DNA of 36,548 nucleotides, from contig BJGN01000015.1 in the NCBI GenBank assembly GCA_014190515.1, positions 1 to 36,548 of the forward strand, written 5' to 3'. A program made the position numbers and the translations under genes. The stretch is from Bacteroidota bacterium. GTDB taxonomy: Bacteria; Bacteroidota; Bacteroidia; Chitinophagales; Saprospiraceae. Below the pieces are notes generated by a model, which saw only the letters and a program-made list of their open reading frames with translations, was not told where the DNA came from and ran no database searches. This document shows, piece by piece, positions 1 to 8,820 of this stretch (its first letter is position 1; each line of letters opens with the position of its first letter).

Positions 1-2452
1 ATTCAAGGGAAAACAGACCGTCTAAAATTTCTGCTTCAAAACCACCATTATAAGTCACCGTTTTTTCCCAGGTAATATCATAACTAGGAACAGCGCCCGT
101 CAAAAGATCGAGATAAGCATTATCACCAAAAATGACTTGTGGTTGCGTTGACAGATTAAATTGCTTTAAGAATCGAAATCCACCGATATCATCATTCCCC
201 AAAAGGCCAGCCGATGCCCTAAGTTTTAATCTAGAGACGATTGGAAAAAGTTGTTGGAAAAAATTTTCCTTATCTAAGTTCCATCCTAAAGACACTGCGG
301 GAAAAATACCCAGCCGATTACCCTTAGCAAACCTGGACGACCAGTCAGCCCTTCCTGTAAATTCAGCCATGTATTTGTCATTCAACACATAACCAACCCT
401 GGACACTACGCCGCGTGTTCCCCTTTGACCCCTACTTCCATACAAACTATTCGTAATATATTCCGTAGCGAAATTCAATTCAGGTAAAGCTGTTAGAGGC
501 AAATCCTGACCACTTACACCAAAAGTAGATGTTTTTGTACTCTGCTCCTCAAAAAGAACTAAGGCATTGAGCACACTTTTACCCCAGGTTTTTTGATAAT
601 CTGCCGATAATTGAGTGGTTATTCTATGGTAATCATTAAATCCCTGTGATAATTCGTTTTTATTACTTGCAATATCCTTTGACATCAGACGGTCAAAATA
701 CACCAGTTCCCTTTTGGCATATTCCCAGGTAGCCAACCGTTGTGGGGTGCGAAAATGTTTAGTCAAACTATTTTCGTAATCGTATGATAGATTAGCTTTT
801 AAATTTAGTCCTGGAATAGCTGGCAGTTTATAAATAAAACTTGCTGTACTTTGAAAAATTTTCCGTTTCTGGTTATAGAATCCCGACTGATCCCTGGCCA
901 CTAAAGGGTTTCCCCATCCAAGAGGCGTGCCATCGGGCAAATTAGGTAGAGAGGTGGGTCTGGCCAAAATGGAATAGAAAATAACATTCTTATAATTATC
1001 AATCGTTATATCTTGAGAACCTGGTGATGTTCCCGGCTGTTTTCTTTCTTCTACCCTGCCTGCAATATTTAAAGCAACGCTAAAATTGGCATTCACCTCA
1101 TATTCAACGTTGGACCTAAGGTTAATTCTGTCAAAAGATACGCCTTTAATAATTCCATCCTGATGCAGACGAGCAACGTTATTAAAGAATTTTAATTTAT
1201 TACTGCCCCCATTAATATTCAGATTTTGATAGGACTGTGGCGCAAAGGGTTCAAAAATCAGTTTCGTCCATTCTGTGTTCCCCAAAATACCATCAGGGTC
1301 TCCATTCTGTATTTTATCTATATCGGAGGGAGAATAATCGACAGCAAGACCATCCAACTGCCTGGCTTTATTGTGCCATAAAGCATAATCCGGACCGTTA
1401 GGATAAGCGGGGAAAGCAGTATTTTTAGAAATGCTGTAAGTACTGGTAAAGCTAAGATTGATTTTTTCACTTTTCTTACCAGATTTTGTAGTCACCATAA
1501 CTACGCCATTGGCAGCTCTTACGCCATACATAGCAGCAGAAGCTGCATCCTTCAAAATAGAAATGGTTTCAATTTCATTTGGATCAAGATTATCAAATGG
1601 TCTTTCTACGCCATCTACGATAATCAAAGGTGCACCTGAACCCGTTGGCGAACTCCTGCCCCTAATAAAAAATTTAGCAGAATTTTCTCCAGGCACCCCA
1701 CTTTGCTGTCTTGCAATAACGCCTGGCAATCTACCTGAAAGCATGGTCGTCAGATTATCCACTGGTTTTTGTGAAAGTTCCCGACTACTTAATGTAGCTA
1801 CGGACCCCGTCAGATGAGCACGTTTTTGAACACCGTAGGCAACTACGACAATTTCATCAATTTGAGTACTTTCAATTTCAAGAATAAGATCGATTTTAGA
1901 TTTTCCAGCTACAGAAATTTCCACAGATTTATACCCTACGTAAGAAAAAACCAATACGCCATTGTCTGAAATTTCTATATCATACTTCCCCATCTCGTCA
2001 GTAATGGTTCCCATTCCCGACGATTTAACCATAACTGTTACGCCTACGGCTGGCATACCATTTTCATCTGTAACGTAGCCAAAAACGTTCTTAACCTTTG
2101 TGATTTTCGCAAGAGGAAAAGGTTTTGAGGAATTCACGCTGGCATTGACCTCTTGTTTTTCATCGGCTGGCGGAGAGGATTTAATCACATAATGTTGTTG
2201 GCTTATTTTAGAATACGTAAGTTTAATCGGCTTTAAAATTCTATCCAATTTCACCTCAAGTTTCTCCTCCCAATTGGAATAAGCACCTACTTTTAAGCCG
2301 ACAACTAAAGCATCATCATAAATAAATTGTATATCGTATTTATCCTGAATTTCTCTTAATGCCTTTTTAACATCTCTTAATTCCTGAGAAAACGCAGAAT
2401 AACCAAAAGACAAAAGAAAAAGTAAAGGGATAATGAACTTGTTTTTTGTCAT
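1..2452 (-). CDS. SusC/RagA-family TonB-dependent outer-membrane transducer, partial (C-terminus beyond left edge)
   Basis: An outer-membrane beta-barrel that imports a large substrate, probably a glycan, using TonB energy, and also signals to a FecR anti-sigma factor. Reading from the ATG at 2452 gives 817 residues without a stop. Residues 1-23 are a signal peptide ending FGYSAFSQ. Residues about 24-90 look like an STN (secretin/TonB N-terminal) domain, and about 120-178 like a carboxypeptidase-D-regulatory-like domain (FGYVTDENGMPAVGVTV). Around 200-209 is EIVVVAYGVQ, then the plug with FIRGRSS, IIVDGVERP, ILKDASAAAMYGVRAANGV and MVTTKSG, all hallmarks of SusC/RagA. The STN domain marks it as a transducer, and the gene starts only 9 bases after the FecR gene. 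The end of the barrel and the expected SusD gene lie off the window. The substrate cannot be told from sequence. Confidence 0.95.
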   Translation of the reverse strand, partial: MTKNKFIIPLLFLLSFGYSAFSQELRDVKKALREIQDKYDIQFIYDDALVVGLKVGAYSNWEEKLEVKLDRILKPIKLTYSKISQQHYVIKSSPPADEKQEVNASVNSSKPFPLAKITKVKNVFGYVTDENGMPAVGVTVMVKSSGMGTITDEMGKYDIEISDNGVLVFSYVGYKSVEISVAGKSKIDLILEIESTQIDEIVVVAYGVQKRAHLTGSVATLSSRELSQKPVDNLTTMLSGRLPGVIARQQSGVPGENSAKFFIRGRSSPTGSGAPLIIVDGVERPFDNLDPNEIETISILKDAASAAMYGVRAANGVVMVTTKSGKKSEKINLSFTSTYSISKNTAFPAYPNGPDYALWHNKARQLDGLAVDYSPSDIDKIQNGDPDGILGNTEWTKLIFEPFAPQSYQNLNINGGSNKLKFFNNVARLHQDGIIKGVSFDRINLRSNVEYEVNANFSVALNIAGRVEERKQPGTSPGSQDITIDNYKNVIFYSILARPTSLPNLPDGTPLGWGNPLVARDQSGFYNQKRKIFQSTASFIYKLPAIPGLNLKANLSYDYENSLTKHFRTPQRLATWEYAKRELVYFDRLMSKDIASNKNELSQGFNDYHRITTQLSADYQKTWGKSVLNALVLFEEQSTKTSTFGVSGQDLPLTALPELNFATEYITNSLYGSRGQRGTRGVVSRVGYVLNDKYMAEFTGRADWSSRFAKGNRLGIFPAVSLGWNLDKENFFQQLFPIVSRLKLRASAGLLGNDDIGGFRFLKQFNLSTQPQVIFGDNAYLDLLTGAVPSYDITWEKTVTYNGGFEAEILDGLFSLE

Positions 2453-2461
2453 ATTCTGAGG

Positions 2462-3505
2462 TTATTTAAGTGTAATTAAAAGTGTATTTTCCTTTATTGA
2501 CATATTGATATCAAAGGCTTCTTCCAGTGCTTTGATTAACAAGTCGCGATCATCGGCGGGCAAGATGCCAGTAAATGACTTGTCCAACAAAGATTTATTT
2601 TTCAAAACGGCATGTAAGCCATGTATATCCTTTAGGTGACTTAAGACATCAGAAAAAGGCGTTTTATCAAAAACAACTTTATTTATGGTCCAGGAATCAA
2701 TCTTTTCCGGTGCCACCTTATTTTTTGAAATAGTTTTATCCAGGACATCATACTGTATAAAATCTCCGGGGTGCATAAACATAACGGGGAGGTCGGGTAA
2801 ATCATTCAGTTTAATGCCCCCTTCTTTGAGATAGACTTTCGTTTTACTTCCTCTGGAAAATATGTTAAAAATAGTCCCTGTGACTTCAATGGTTCCAGAA
2901 TTAGTATGTACCAACAATTTATGATACCTACCGGACGATGATAGTTTTTTAATATTAAAATTAGCTTCTCCCGTCAACGTCATTTCTCTCTTTTTTTTCA
3001 ACCAGCCTGAGGTCCACATTTTAATAGATGAGTTGGCATTGAGAATGACCTTACTGCTGTCAGGGAGAAAGACGGTAGCCACCTGCTCAAAACCAGTTTT
3101 GTATTCATATATGTCTTCCTTTCTCAAAAAATGGTCCAACAAAGCACCAGACAGACAGCTTAACAATACGACAGCAGTCATTAAAAAAGCCTTTTTAACG
3201 TGGGCAGGTTGAACTTTATTTTCAACCCGCCGACTTGAAAAAAATTCATTCTGTTTCGTTGACAAGGTATTCCATAACGATTCAACCTCAGAGGGAAACA
3301 TCTCAGAGTGATCAGGTTGTAATGCCTGAATAAGCAACATTGCTTCTCTGACGTCCCTGCTTTTTTCAGGAAAAACATAACAAAACGCTTCCCAAAAAAG
3401 GCTTTCCGCTTCAGTGGGATGACAAACATACCTTACGAAATCGTTATCAGCCGCAAAGTCTTTTGAGGAAAACGATTTGTATTTATTGAACAATGATTGA
3501 TTCAT
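2462..3505 (-). CDS. FecR-family anti-sigma factor
   Basis: An inner-membrane anti-sigma factor that holds the upstream ECF sigma factor and is released when the SusC-type transducer binds ligand. From the ATG at 3505 it has 347 residues; a GTG three codons upstream is in frame but less likely. Residues 1-105 are cytoplasmic. Residues about 106-124 (FLMTAVVLLSCLSGALL) form one transmembrane helix. Residues about 133-235 are the periplasmic FecR domain (TVFLPDSSKVILNANSSI, GEANFNI, VTGTIFNI). Residues about 277-346 are the C-terminal domain usual in Bacteroidota FecR proteins (DUF4974-like: VVFDKTPFSDVLSHL, LLIKALEEAFDI), which is expected to contact the STN domain of the transducer. It sits 33 bases after the T9SS-sorted gene and 9 bases before the SusC gene, so it is surely co-transcribed with the latter. 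Confidence 0.93.
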   Translation of the reverse strand: MNQSLFNKYKSFSSKDFAADNDFVRYVCHPTEAESLFWEAFCYVFPEKSRDVREAMLLIQALQPDHSEMFPSEVESLWNTLSTKQNEFFSSRRVENKVQPAHVKKAFLMTAVVLLSCLSGALLDHFLRKEDIYEYKTGFEQVATVFLPDSSKVILNANSSIKMWTSGWLKKKREMTLTGEANFNIKKLSSSGRYHKLLVHTNSGTIEVTGTIFNIFSRGSKTKVYLKEGGIKLNDLPDLPVMFMHPGDFIQYDVLDKTISKNKVAPEKIDSWTINKVVFDKTPFSDVLSHLKDIHGLHAVLKNKSLLDKSFTGILPADDRDLLIKALEEAFDINMSIKENTLLITLK

Positions 3506-3538
3506 GAAATACACTTAAAGGCTAAATCAGTAGAGCAA

Positions 3539-4849
3539 TTACTTTTGAATAAGCAGTTTTTGGGTGTAAACACCTTTAGCCGTCTCTACTGAAAGTAAGT
3601 ACAAACCCTCTTTAAAAACACTTACATCCATCATTAATTGCGTATTTTCGACAGACATCGAGCGAACTATACGGGCATTTACATCGATTAAAACAACTCT
3701 TTTTATGTTATTCTCGGACTGAATATTGAGTACGTCAGAGGCTGGATTGGGGTACATTTTAAATGCAGAAAAATTAAGCTCTGCAGTATTTGACGCAATA
3801 TCTCCAAATTTTTGAAGTATAAAGCCATTCCCAGCAGAATAAACAAAGGAAAGTAGATGCCCCGCCTCATTTTGTAAAATATCTACACTTACACTCGCAT
3901 TTCCATTGGAAACATTTCCGATATTGAGAGAGTGGATGAGCCTTTCCACCGCTGGCTTTTTACCTATATTTTTAATGGCACTAAGTGTAGTAGAATCAGC
4001 ACTTATGTCCATAAAATATTGAAAATTTTCTATTGGACTTGTTTTTACGTGTTGATAGGCCAATAGTCTTTTATCTTTGTAAAATATAATCTGAGCATAC
4101 ATAGGCCAACTTGGAAAATAAACACCCGGCTTTACCCATTCCAGCACCTTGAAGTCTTTATCGAGAAGAGCCATACCCATGGTAGGCCCGCTTGCCAGAT
4201 ACATATCACTTTTGGGTACTTTGGTCATTCTGGCAAAATTTACATTGACCACGCTATCTAAGGTAACAATTTGAGGAGATTTTTCTGAAATGGTATCTCC
4301 CTTCATTTTCCAAATATAGAAATTTTTCGTTCCCCATCCCGAGGCAACAAAAAGGGCATCAGTAGCTGGATCTCCCAATACGGTAATTGCGTCGCCAAGT
4401 CTTACATTGGTTGCCGGAGCGGGAAACTCAAGCAGGACTCTAGGTGTGGCCTCTTTGTTTAACCATCCATAAAGTTTAAAAATATTCCCTGTTGCGTTTA
4501 CCATATTACTCAAAAATACTTTTTTACCAACTACCGTAAGATCGGAAACGGCAAACAGACCGCCAGTTACCCCCGTCGTATTCATCGTTTTTGGATCAAG
4601 ATCAGGTTTGGCTACATCCCAATAGTAAATGATATTCCCCCCTGTACGTGTCGCAACAAAAATATTTTCACCATTGAAACCCGCACCTCTAGTGTTACCA
4701 GCATTGTCAATAATCACAGGAAGTTTATTACCCTCCTTTGACTTATCGACCAGAGTGCTGATAGGATTCAATAAAGTAGATTGGCTAATTAACGGACTTC
4801 CACTAGCCACTAAAATAATCAAAACAAACATTTTGTAAAATCTATGCAT
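3539..4849 (-). CDS. Secreted protein with C-terminal T9SS type A sorting domain
   Basis: A 436-residue exported protein of unknown activity. Residues 1-23 form a signal peptide (FVLIILVASGSPLISQ). The central part, about 45-350, has repeated short beta-rich segments (GENIFVATRTGGNIIYYWD, VFLSNMVNATGNIFKLYGW, DALFVASGWGTKNFYIW) that suggest a beta-propeller; it resembles DUF4623 proteins from memory, not verified by search. Residues about 360-436 are a type IX sorting domain: MYPNPASDVLNI, then GLYLLSVE, ending KLLIQK. The protein should therefore cross the outer membrane by T9SS and be anchored on or released from the surface. It lies between the ECF sigma gene (131 bases upstream) and the FecR gene (33 bases downstream), so it is likely part of that signalling unit. 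A ligand-binding or substrate-capture role is inference only. Confidence 0.85.
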   Translation of the reverse strand: MHRFYKMFVLIILVASGSPLISQSTLLNPISTLVDKSKEGNKLPVIIDNAGNTRGAGFNGENIFVATRTGGNIIYYWDVAKPDLDPKTMNTTGVTGGLFAVSDLTVVGKKVFLSNMVNATGNIFKLYGWLNKEATPRVLLEFPAPATNVRLGDAITVLGDPATDALFVASGWGTKNFYIWKMKGDTISEKSPQIVTLDSVVNVNFARMTKVPKSDMYLASGPTMGMALLDKDFKVLEWVKPGVYFPSWPMYAQIIFYKDKRLLAYQHVKTSPIENFQYFMDISADSTTLSAIKNIGKKPAVERLIHSLNIGNVSNGNASVSVDILQNEAGHLLSFVYSAGNGFILQKFGDIASNTAELNFSAFKMYPNPASDVLNIQSENNIKRVVLIDVNARIVRSMSVENTQLMMDVSVFKEGLYLLSVETAKGVYTQKLLIQK

Positions 4850-4980
4850 TGTAACTGATTTATAAAATAAAAAAATAGTCTACTTATATCTAATGAAATT
4901 AAATACCATATTTATCCCTTTTTTCAAGAACTAATTTTAAAATAATTTTATTACTGGCCTATTTTTAAAGATCAATGCAA

Positions 4981-5556
4981 TCACAAAAAAAGATTACCAT
5001 TTTTCATTGCCAGATTTTCATATAGTTTTTCTATAGCTTTGTATAACATTTTATATACTGACCCTACCTCGATGTCCATAATGTCTGAAATTTCCTGATA
5101 AGTCATTCCTTCGTAAAATCTTAGATATATACACTCCTTCTGACGACGTGGTAAAACCTCTATAACTTGCGCCAACTCTCTTATGCGAATCATCGTTATC
5201 TCGTCTTCAATCATCTTTTCCTCTGCAGAATACTCCATACTGAAATCTGCATCAACCAACAATATGTCGGCAAATCGCTGTTCAGCTTTTAGCTTTTTAA
5301 AAATTTCTATTCTTAAAGACTTGAAGAGATAAAGCTTAATAGCACAGGTAATGTTTACTTTATCGTATTTGGTGAGGAGGGACAGAAAAACCTCATGAAT
5401 AGCATCTTTTGTCAGCATCTTGTCCTGACAAATTTTGAATCCATAATTATATAAAATGCTTACGTAGTTGCGATACAAATATTCAAATGCCTCTTTGCTT
5501 CCTGATCTGAAATCATTCCACAATTTTTCGTCATCTGAATAATGGTAATATATCAT
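4981..5556 (-). CDS. ECF-type RNA polymerase sigma factor
   Basis: A 191-residue extracytoplasmic-function sigma-70 factor. Region 2 spans about 12-80 (LWNDFRSGSKEAFEYLYRNY near its start, then DAIHEVFLSLL). Region 4 spans about 130-185 and carries the helix-turn-helix (VLPRRQKECIYLRFYEGMTY, then QEISDIMDIEVGSVYKMLYK). There is no region 1 or 3, as in all ECF factors. It is the first gene of the unit that continues with a T9SS-sorted protein, FecR and SusC, and is presumably held by that FecR and directs transcription of the SusC genes. The 219-base AT-rich gap upstream should hold its promoter, but I see no exact TAnnTTTG element there. Confidence 0.92.
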   Translation of the reverse strand: MIYYHYSDDEKLWNDFRSGSKEAFEYLYRNYVSILYNYGFKICQDKMLTKDAIHEVFLSLLTKYDKVNITCAIKLYLFKSLRIEIFKKLKAEQRFADILLVDADFSMEYSAEEKMIEDEITMIRIRELAQVIEVLPRRQKECIYLRFYEGMTYQEISDIMDIEVGSVYKMLYKAIEKLYENLAMKNGNLFL

Positions 5557-5775
5557 TTTTTAACCTTGAGTTTTGCGACTATTTTACATTGTACAAAAAG
5601 TACCCACTGAAAATAGCTAGATATTTTCTTAATCCTTATTAGCTTTTTAAAATCAAAGAAATACTTTTTTACAAATTACTGTAAAATTTCAACACACAAT
5701 CAAGTTAGTTTATAAAAAATTAAATAAAGTTGATTATAATTTTTAAATTATTATAGAATGCCACATTTTATTGAA

Positions 5776-7350
5776 CTAAACACCATATTTCCCATCTATC
5801 TTTCTCATTATTCCCAATGGATTATCGTCTTTGAGTTCATCAGGCAGCAAATTATGTGGGAAACCTTGAAAGCATAATGGCCTTGTAAAACGATAGATAG
5901 CTAAGGTACCAACGGAAGTACTACCTGCGAAAGTAGTTGAGGGAAAAGGCCCGCCATGTACCATTGAATGACAAACTTCGACGCCCGTAGGAAAACCATC
6001 AACAATCAATCTACCCACTTTTTGGGTTAAGACATTTACCAACCTCACCTGATCAGGCTTTCCGGCATTTAATCCGAACAAAGAAGCGGTTAAATGCCCC
6101 GAAAAAAAGTACGCTAATTTTTCCATTTGCGAAACATCCTTAGCTACTATGATTATACTTGAGGGGCCAAATATTTCTTCAATCTGAAAATTTGAATGTA
6201 AGATGGCGTCGGCCTTTACGGTTAATAAAGTGGGTGTAACCCCCGTAAAGGTCGTTGCTGGCTGCCCAAGGGTAATCACCTCAATATCATCATCAGCTTT
6301 TGCCGCTTCAATGGCTTTATCAAATTGATTTTTAATTCCTTCCGTTAGCATGCTACCGCCAGGAATCTGGCTAAATATTGATTTAATTTTCTCTATAAAA
6401 GGAGAACAGTTTTCCCCTTCTTCAATGATTAATACGCCGGGATTAGTACAAAATTGACCTACCCCAAGATTTACTGCCTGCACAAAACCCTCTGCCAGAC
6501 GATCAGTATGATGTTCCAGAGCTTCTGAAAAAACAAAAACCGGATTCACGCTACCCATTTCCGCATACACAGGAATGGGCTCTTCTCTTTTCATAGCTGC
6601 CTTAAAAATAGCCAAGCCCGCCGCGTGAGAGCCTGTAAAACCTATGGCTTTAATATCGCTTAGATTAACCAGAGTCATTCCCACTGCTGGACCGCCATGG
6701 ACCATTGAAAACACGCCATCAGGCATATTTGCTTCCCGGGCGGCATTAATAATTGCCATTGCAATCATTTCACAGGTTCCCGGATGAGCGGGATGGGCTT
6801 TAACTATAACCGGGCACCCTGCTGCTAAAGCAGAAACGGTATCACCACCTGCCACAGAAAAAGCCAGAGGGAAATTACTGGCACCAAAAACTGCCACTGG
6901 CCCTAAAGCCGTTTGCATAGAGCGAATATCAGGTTTAGGCAAAGGCTGCCTGTCTGATTGGGCCAAATCGATACTTGCATTTACCCAAGAGCCTTCTTTT
7001 AAAAGGGCGGCAAAAAGTTTAAGCTGCCCTACTGTTCTTCCCCGTTCTCCCGTAATTCTTGCCAAAGGCAAACCTGTTTCAAGGTGACATCGTTGAAGTA
7101 AATCATCGCCCAATTTTTCAATATGTTCCGCAATCAGTGTAAGAAAATGTGCTTTTTCAGCACCAGATGTTAATCGATACTGCTGAAAAGCATTCGACGC
7201 CTTTTCACCTGCTAAAGCGATTTCTTCATCGGTTGCCTCCTTAAAAAAAGGCACTAGCTTTTCCCCATTTACCGGATTTATAGCTTGAAATGCCTGCTGG
7301 CCTGCTCCAGAAGGAGAAAAGCCTATAAATTGGTTACCCTGCAAATTCAT
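5776..7350 (-). CDS. Alpha-ketoglutaric semialdehyde (2,5-dioxovalerate) dehydrogenase
   Basis: A 524-residue aldehyde dehydrogenase of the NADP+-preferring type that oxidises 2,5-dioxopentanoate to 2-oxoglutarate, the last step of non-phosphorylating pentose, hexarate or hydroxyproline degradation. Visible are the Rossmann segment with the oxyanion Asn (FGASNFPLAFS, N159), VIVKAHPAHPGT, the cofactor loop GFTGS at 237-241, the general-base Glu (VYAEMGSVNPVF, E264) and the catalytic Cys (GVGQFCTNPG, C301). The sequence around GASNFPLAFSVAGGDTVSAL and VKAHPAHPGT is typical of this subfamily, not of general ALDHs. It starts 3 bases after the stop of the FAH-family gene, so the two are translated from one message, which points to a 2-keto-3-deoxy-pentonate substrate route. 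No U-rich hairpin terminator is visible after the stop. Confidence 0.9.
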   Translation of the reverse strand: MNLQGNQFIGFSPSGAGQQAFQAINPVNGEKLVPFFKEATDEEIALAGEKASNAFQQYRLTSGAEKAHFLTLIAEHIEKLGDDLLQRCHLETGLPLARITGERGRTVGQLKLFAALLKEGSWVNASIDLAQSDRQPLPKPDIRSMQTALGPVAVFGASNFPLAFSVAGGDTVSALAAGCPVIVKAHPAHPGTCEMIAMAIINAAREANMPDGVFSMVHGGPAVGMTLVNLSDIKAIGFTGSHAAGLAIFKAAMKREEPIPVYAEMGSVNPVFVFSEALEHHTDRLAEGFVQAVNLGVGQFCTNPGVLIIEEGENCSPFIEKIKSIFSQIPGGSMLTEGIKNQFDKAIEAAKADDDIEVITLGQPATTFTGVTPTLLTVKADAILHSNFQIEEIFGPSSIIIVAKDVSQMEKLAYFFSGHLTASLFGLNAGKPDQVRLVNVLTQKVGRLIVDGFPTGVEVCHSMVHGGPFPSTTFAGSTSVGTLAIYRFTRPLCFQGFPHNLLPDELKDDNPLGIMRKIDGKYGV

Positions 7351-7353
7351 GAT

Positions 7354-8196
7354 TTATTTTTTAACCCCCACGGTATTTTTCAATATCCCAATGGGTTCTA
7401 TTTCAATAGATACTATATCACCAACTAAAAGGGTAAAATCGTTATCAGGAACAAGACACGTTCCCGTCATCAAATATACACCTTTTGAAAAGCTCATTTC
7501 TCTAAAAAGAAAATCCACTAATTCCTGGTGCTTTCTTTTCATTCTATCTATTGAAATTTGACCTTCAAAAGCAATGACTCCGGCTCTCTCAATATTCATT
7601 TTAATGACAGTATCCGATGCAATAGGTGATTCAGGAACATACAAACAAGGGCCTATGGCTGCAGAAAAGTCATAACTTTTGGCTTGAGGCAGATATAGAG
7701 GATTTTCACCCTCAATATCTCTTGAACTCATATCATTTCCAATGGTATAACCAATAATTTTCCCTGAACTGCTGGCAAATAATGTTAATTCTGGCTCGGG
7801 AACATTCCAATGACTATCTCGCCGAATATGAAGGGTATCATTGGGACCGGCACATCTTTCTGCTGTAGATTTAAAAAATAATTCAGGACGATTCGCCTCA
7901 TATACTTTAGCATAAAAGTCAGCTGCACCACTGGTTTTTGATTCCTCCATTCTTGCCTCCCGACTTCTTAAATAGGTAACTCCAGCTGCCCAGATTTCCT
8001 GATGATGAATAGGTGCCCGCCATTCATTTTCCCAAAATTCGGAAACTGAGAAAGTAGTCATTCCCGATATCCTACTTCTAACAAATGAGTACAAATCATC
8101 TCTATTCACCAAAGAATCCCAATCCAAATCTTCTACTTTGTAAAATTCATCCTGATGATTAATTACAATGCCTTTTGTGGTTCTGTATATTTTCAT
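7354..8196 (-). CDS. Fumarylacetoacetate hydrolase-family protein, probable 2-keto-3-deoxy-pentonate dehydratase
   Basis: A 280-residue FAH-fold enzyme, starting at the ATG at 8196; an in-frame GTG at 8256 would begin inside a terminator hairpin and is rejected. The metal-binding residues of the family are present: E134 and E136 in NVPEPELTL and D155 in IGNDMSSRDIEGENP, with a conserved lysine in QAKSYD (K173). The family includes fumarylacetoacetase, 2,4-diketo-3-deoxy-rhamnonate hydrolase and the 2-keto-3-deoxy-arabinonate/xylonate dehydratase. The partner gene, three bases downstream, encodes alpha-ketoglutaric semialdehyde dehydrogenase, which consumes exactly the product of the dehydratase, so that role is favoured. 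The sugar itself (D-xylose, L- or D-arabinose) cannot be decided, and the first pathway enzymes are not in the window. Confidence 0.85.
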   Translation of the reverse strand: MKIYRTTKGIVINHQDEFYKVEDLDWDSLVNRDDLYSFVRSRISGMTTFSVSEFWENEWRAPIHHQEIWAAGVTYLRSREARMEESKTSGAADFYAKVYEANRPELFFKSTAERCAGPNDTLHIRRDSHWNVPEPELTLFASSSGKIIGYTIGNDMSSRDIEGENPLYLPQAKSYDFSAAIGPCLYVPESPIASDTVIKMNIERAGVIAFEGQISIDRMKRKHQELVDFLFREMSFSKGVYLMTGTCLVPDNDFTLLVGDIVSIEIEPIGILKNTVGVKK

Positions 8197-8220
8197 ATTC
8201 CAAATATACTTTTTATCCGA

Positions 8221-8259
8221 ATAAAATAAAAAAGGTGAAGCAAAATTATGCTCCACCTT
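8221..8259 (-). terminator. Rho-independent terminator-like hairpin between the AraC-like gene and the FAH gene
   Basis: On the minus strand, arms at 8259-8250 and 8241-8232 form a 10-pair stem (one G-U pair) with an 8-base loop. A T-rich run follows at 8231-8221. It begins 22 bases after the stop of the AraC-like gene and ends 24 bases before the ATG of the FAH-family gene. It may end the regulator transcript or act as an attenuator for the catabolic genes. Confidence 0.7.
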
Positions 8260-8281
8260 ACTGGAAATAATAAATGGTTAT

Positions 8282-8707
8282 TTAAACCGAAAGTGCCTGG
8301 CATTTGGCTATCAAATCCATCCATTTGGGTAAAGTATGTTTTGGATGTTCCGCATATTCCTTTGGAGTAAAGTCGGTAACAGCTTTAAAGACCACAGAAA
8401 AACGACTTCTGCTGGTAAAACCGCATTCATTTGCCAATCCTTCCACAGTATGTAAGGTTAAATATCCTTCATTTATACACTGTATGGCATAGTAGATACG
8501 CAAGGCAATCTTACATTTGATAAAACTAAGGCCCAGATTTTCCCTTAATTGGACTATCAGATTTCCCGAAGGAATTCCTATAACTTTAGAAAAATCAATC
8601 GTATTGAAATTTGTTGAAGTAAATGATTTAGAAAAATACACCCTTTGTAAAAATTCTAACCATATATCTTCCTTTTCTGCTTTTGAAAATTTTTGTCTTT
8701 TAACCAT
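8282..8707 (-). CDS. Short AraC-type helix-turn-helix protein
   Basis: A 141-residue protein consisting of little more than an AraC/XylS DNA-binding domain. The two helix-turn-helix units lie at about 38-85 and 88-125; the second is clear (TVEGLANECGFTSRSRFSVV, followed by FKAVTDFTPKEY), with the family GF-S--F---FK---G-TP-EY spacing nearly intact. There is no N-terminal sugar-binding cupin or receiver domain; the first 30 residues are basic. It precedes the FAH and semialdehyde dehydrogenase genes, 85 bases away, with a terminator-like hairpin between. It may be their regulator, but without an effector domain how it would sense sugar is unclear. An alternative is the DNA-binding remnant of a larger regulator; the upstream 113 bases hold no obvious lost domain. 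Confidence 0.8.
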   Translation of the reverse strand: MVKRQKFSKAEKEDIWLEFLQRVYFSKSFTSTNFNTIDFSKVIGIPSGNLIVQLRENLGLSFIKCKIALRIYYAIQCINEGYLTLHTVEGLANECGFTSRSRFSVVFKAVTDFTPKEYAEHPKHTLPKWMDLIAKCQALSV

Positions 8708-8820
8708 ATCACTATTACTTTTGTCAGCAAATCAATTATGCTTAAACAAAGTAATATTGAAATTTATATATATTTATAAAATATAATATATAGAGGTGAA
8801 ACTATACAAATATCTAGTCG

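Noticed and set aside
132-1817. Plus-strand open frames across the SusC-like gene
   Set aside because: They run opposite to a continuous 817-residue SusC/RagA frame with clear family motifs and have no resemblance to proteins.
5720-5760. AT-only palindromic stretch after the semialdehyde dehydrogenase gene
   Set aside because: Weak A/T pairing with a very short loop, expected by chance in DNA this AT-rich.
8201-8208. Minus-strand TATATTTG, an exact -7 consensus, directly before the FAH-family gene
   Set aside because: It lies only 4 bases before the ATG, so its start site would fall at or inside the coding region, and there is no TTG at the expected -33 spacing.
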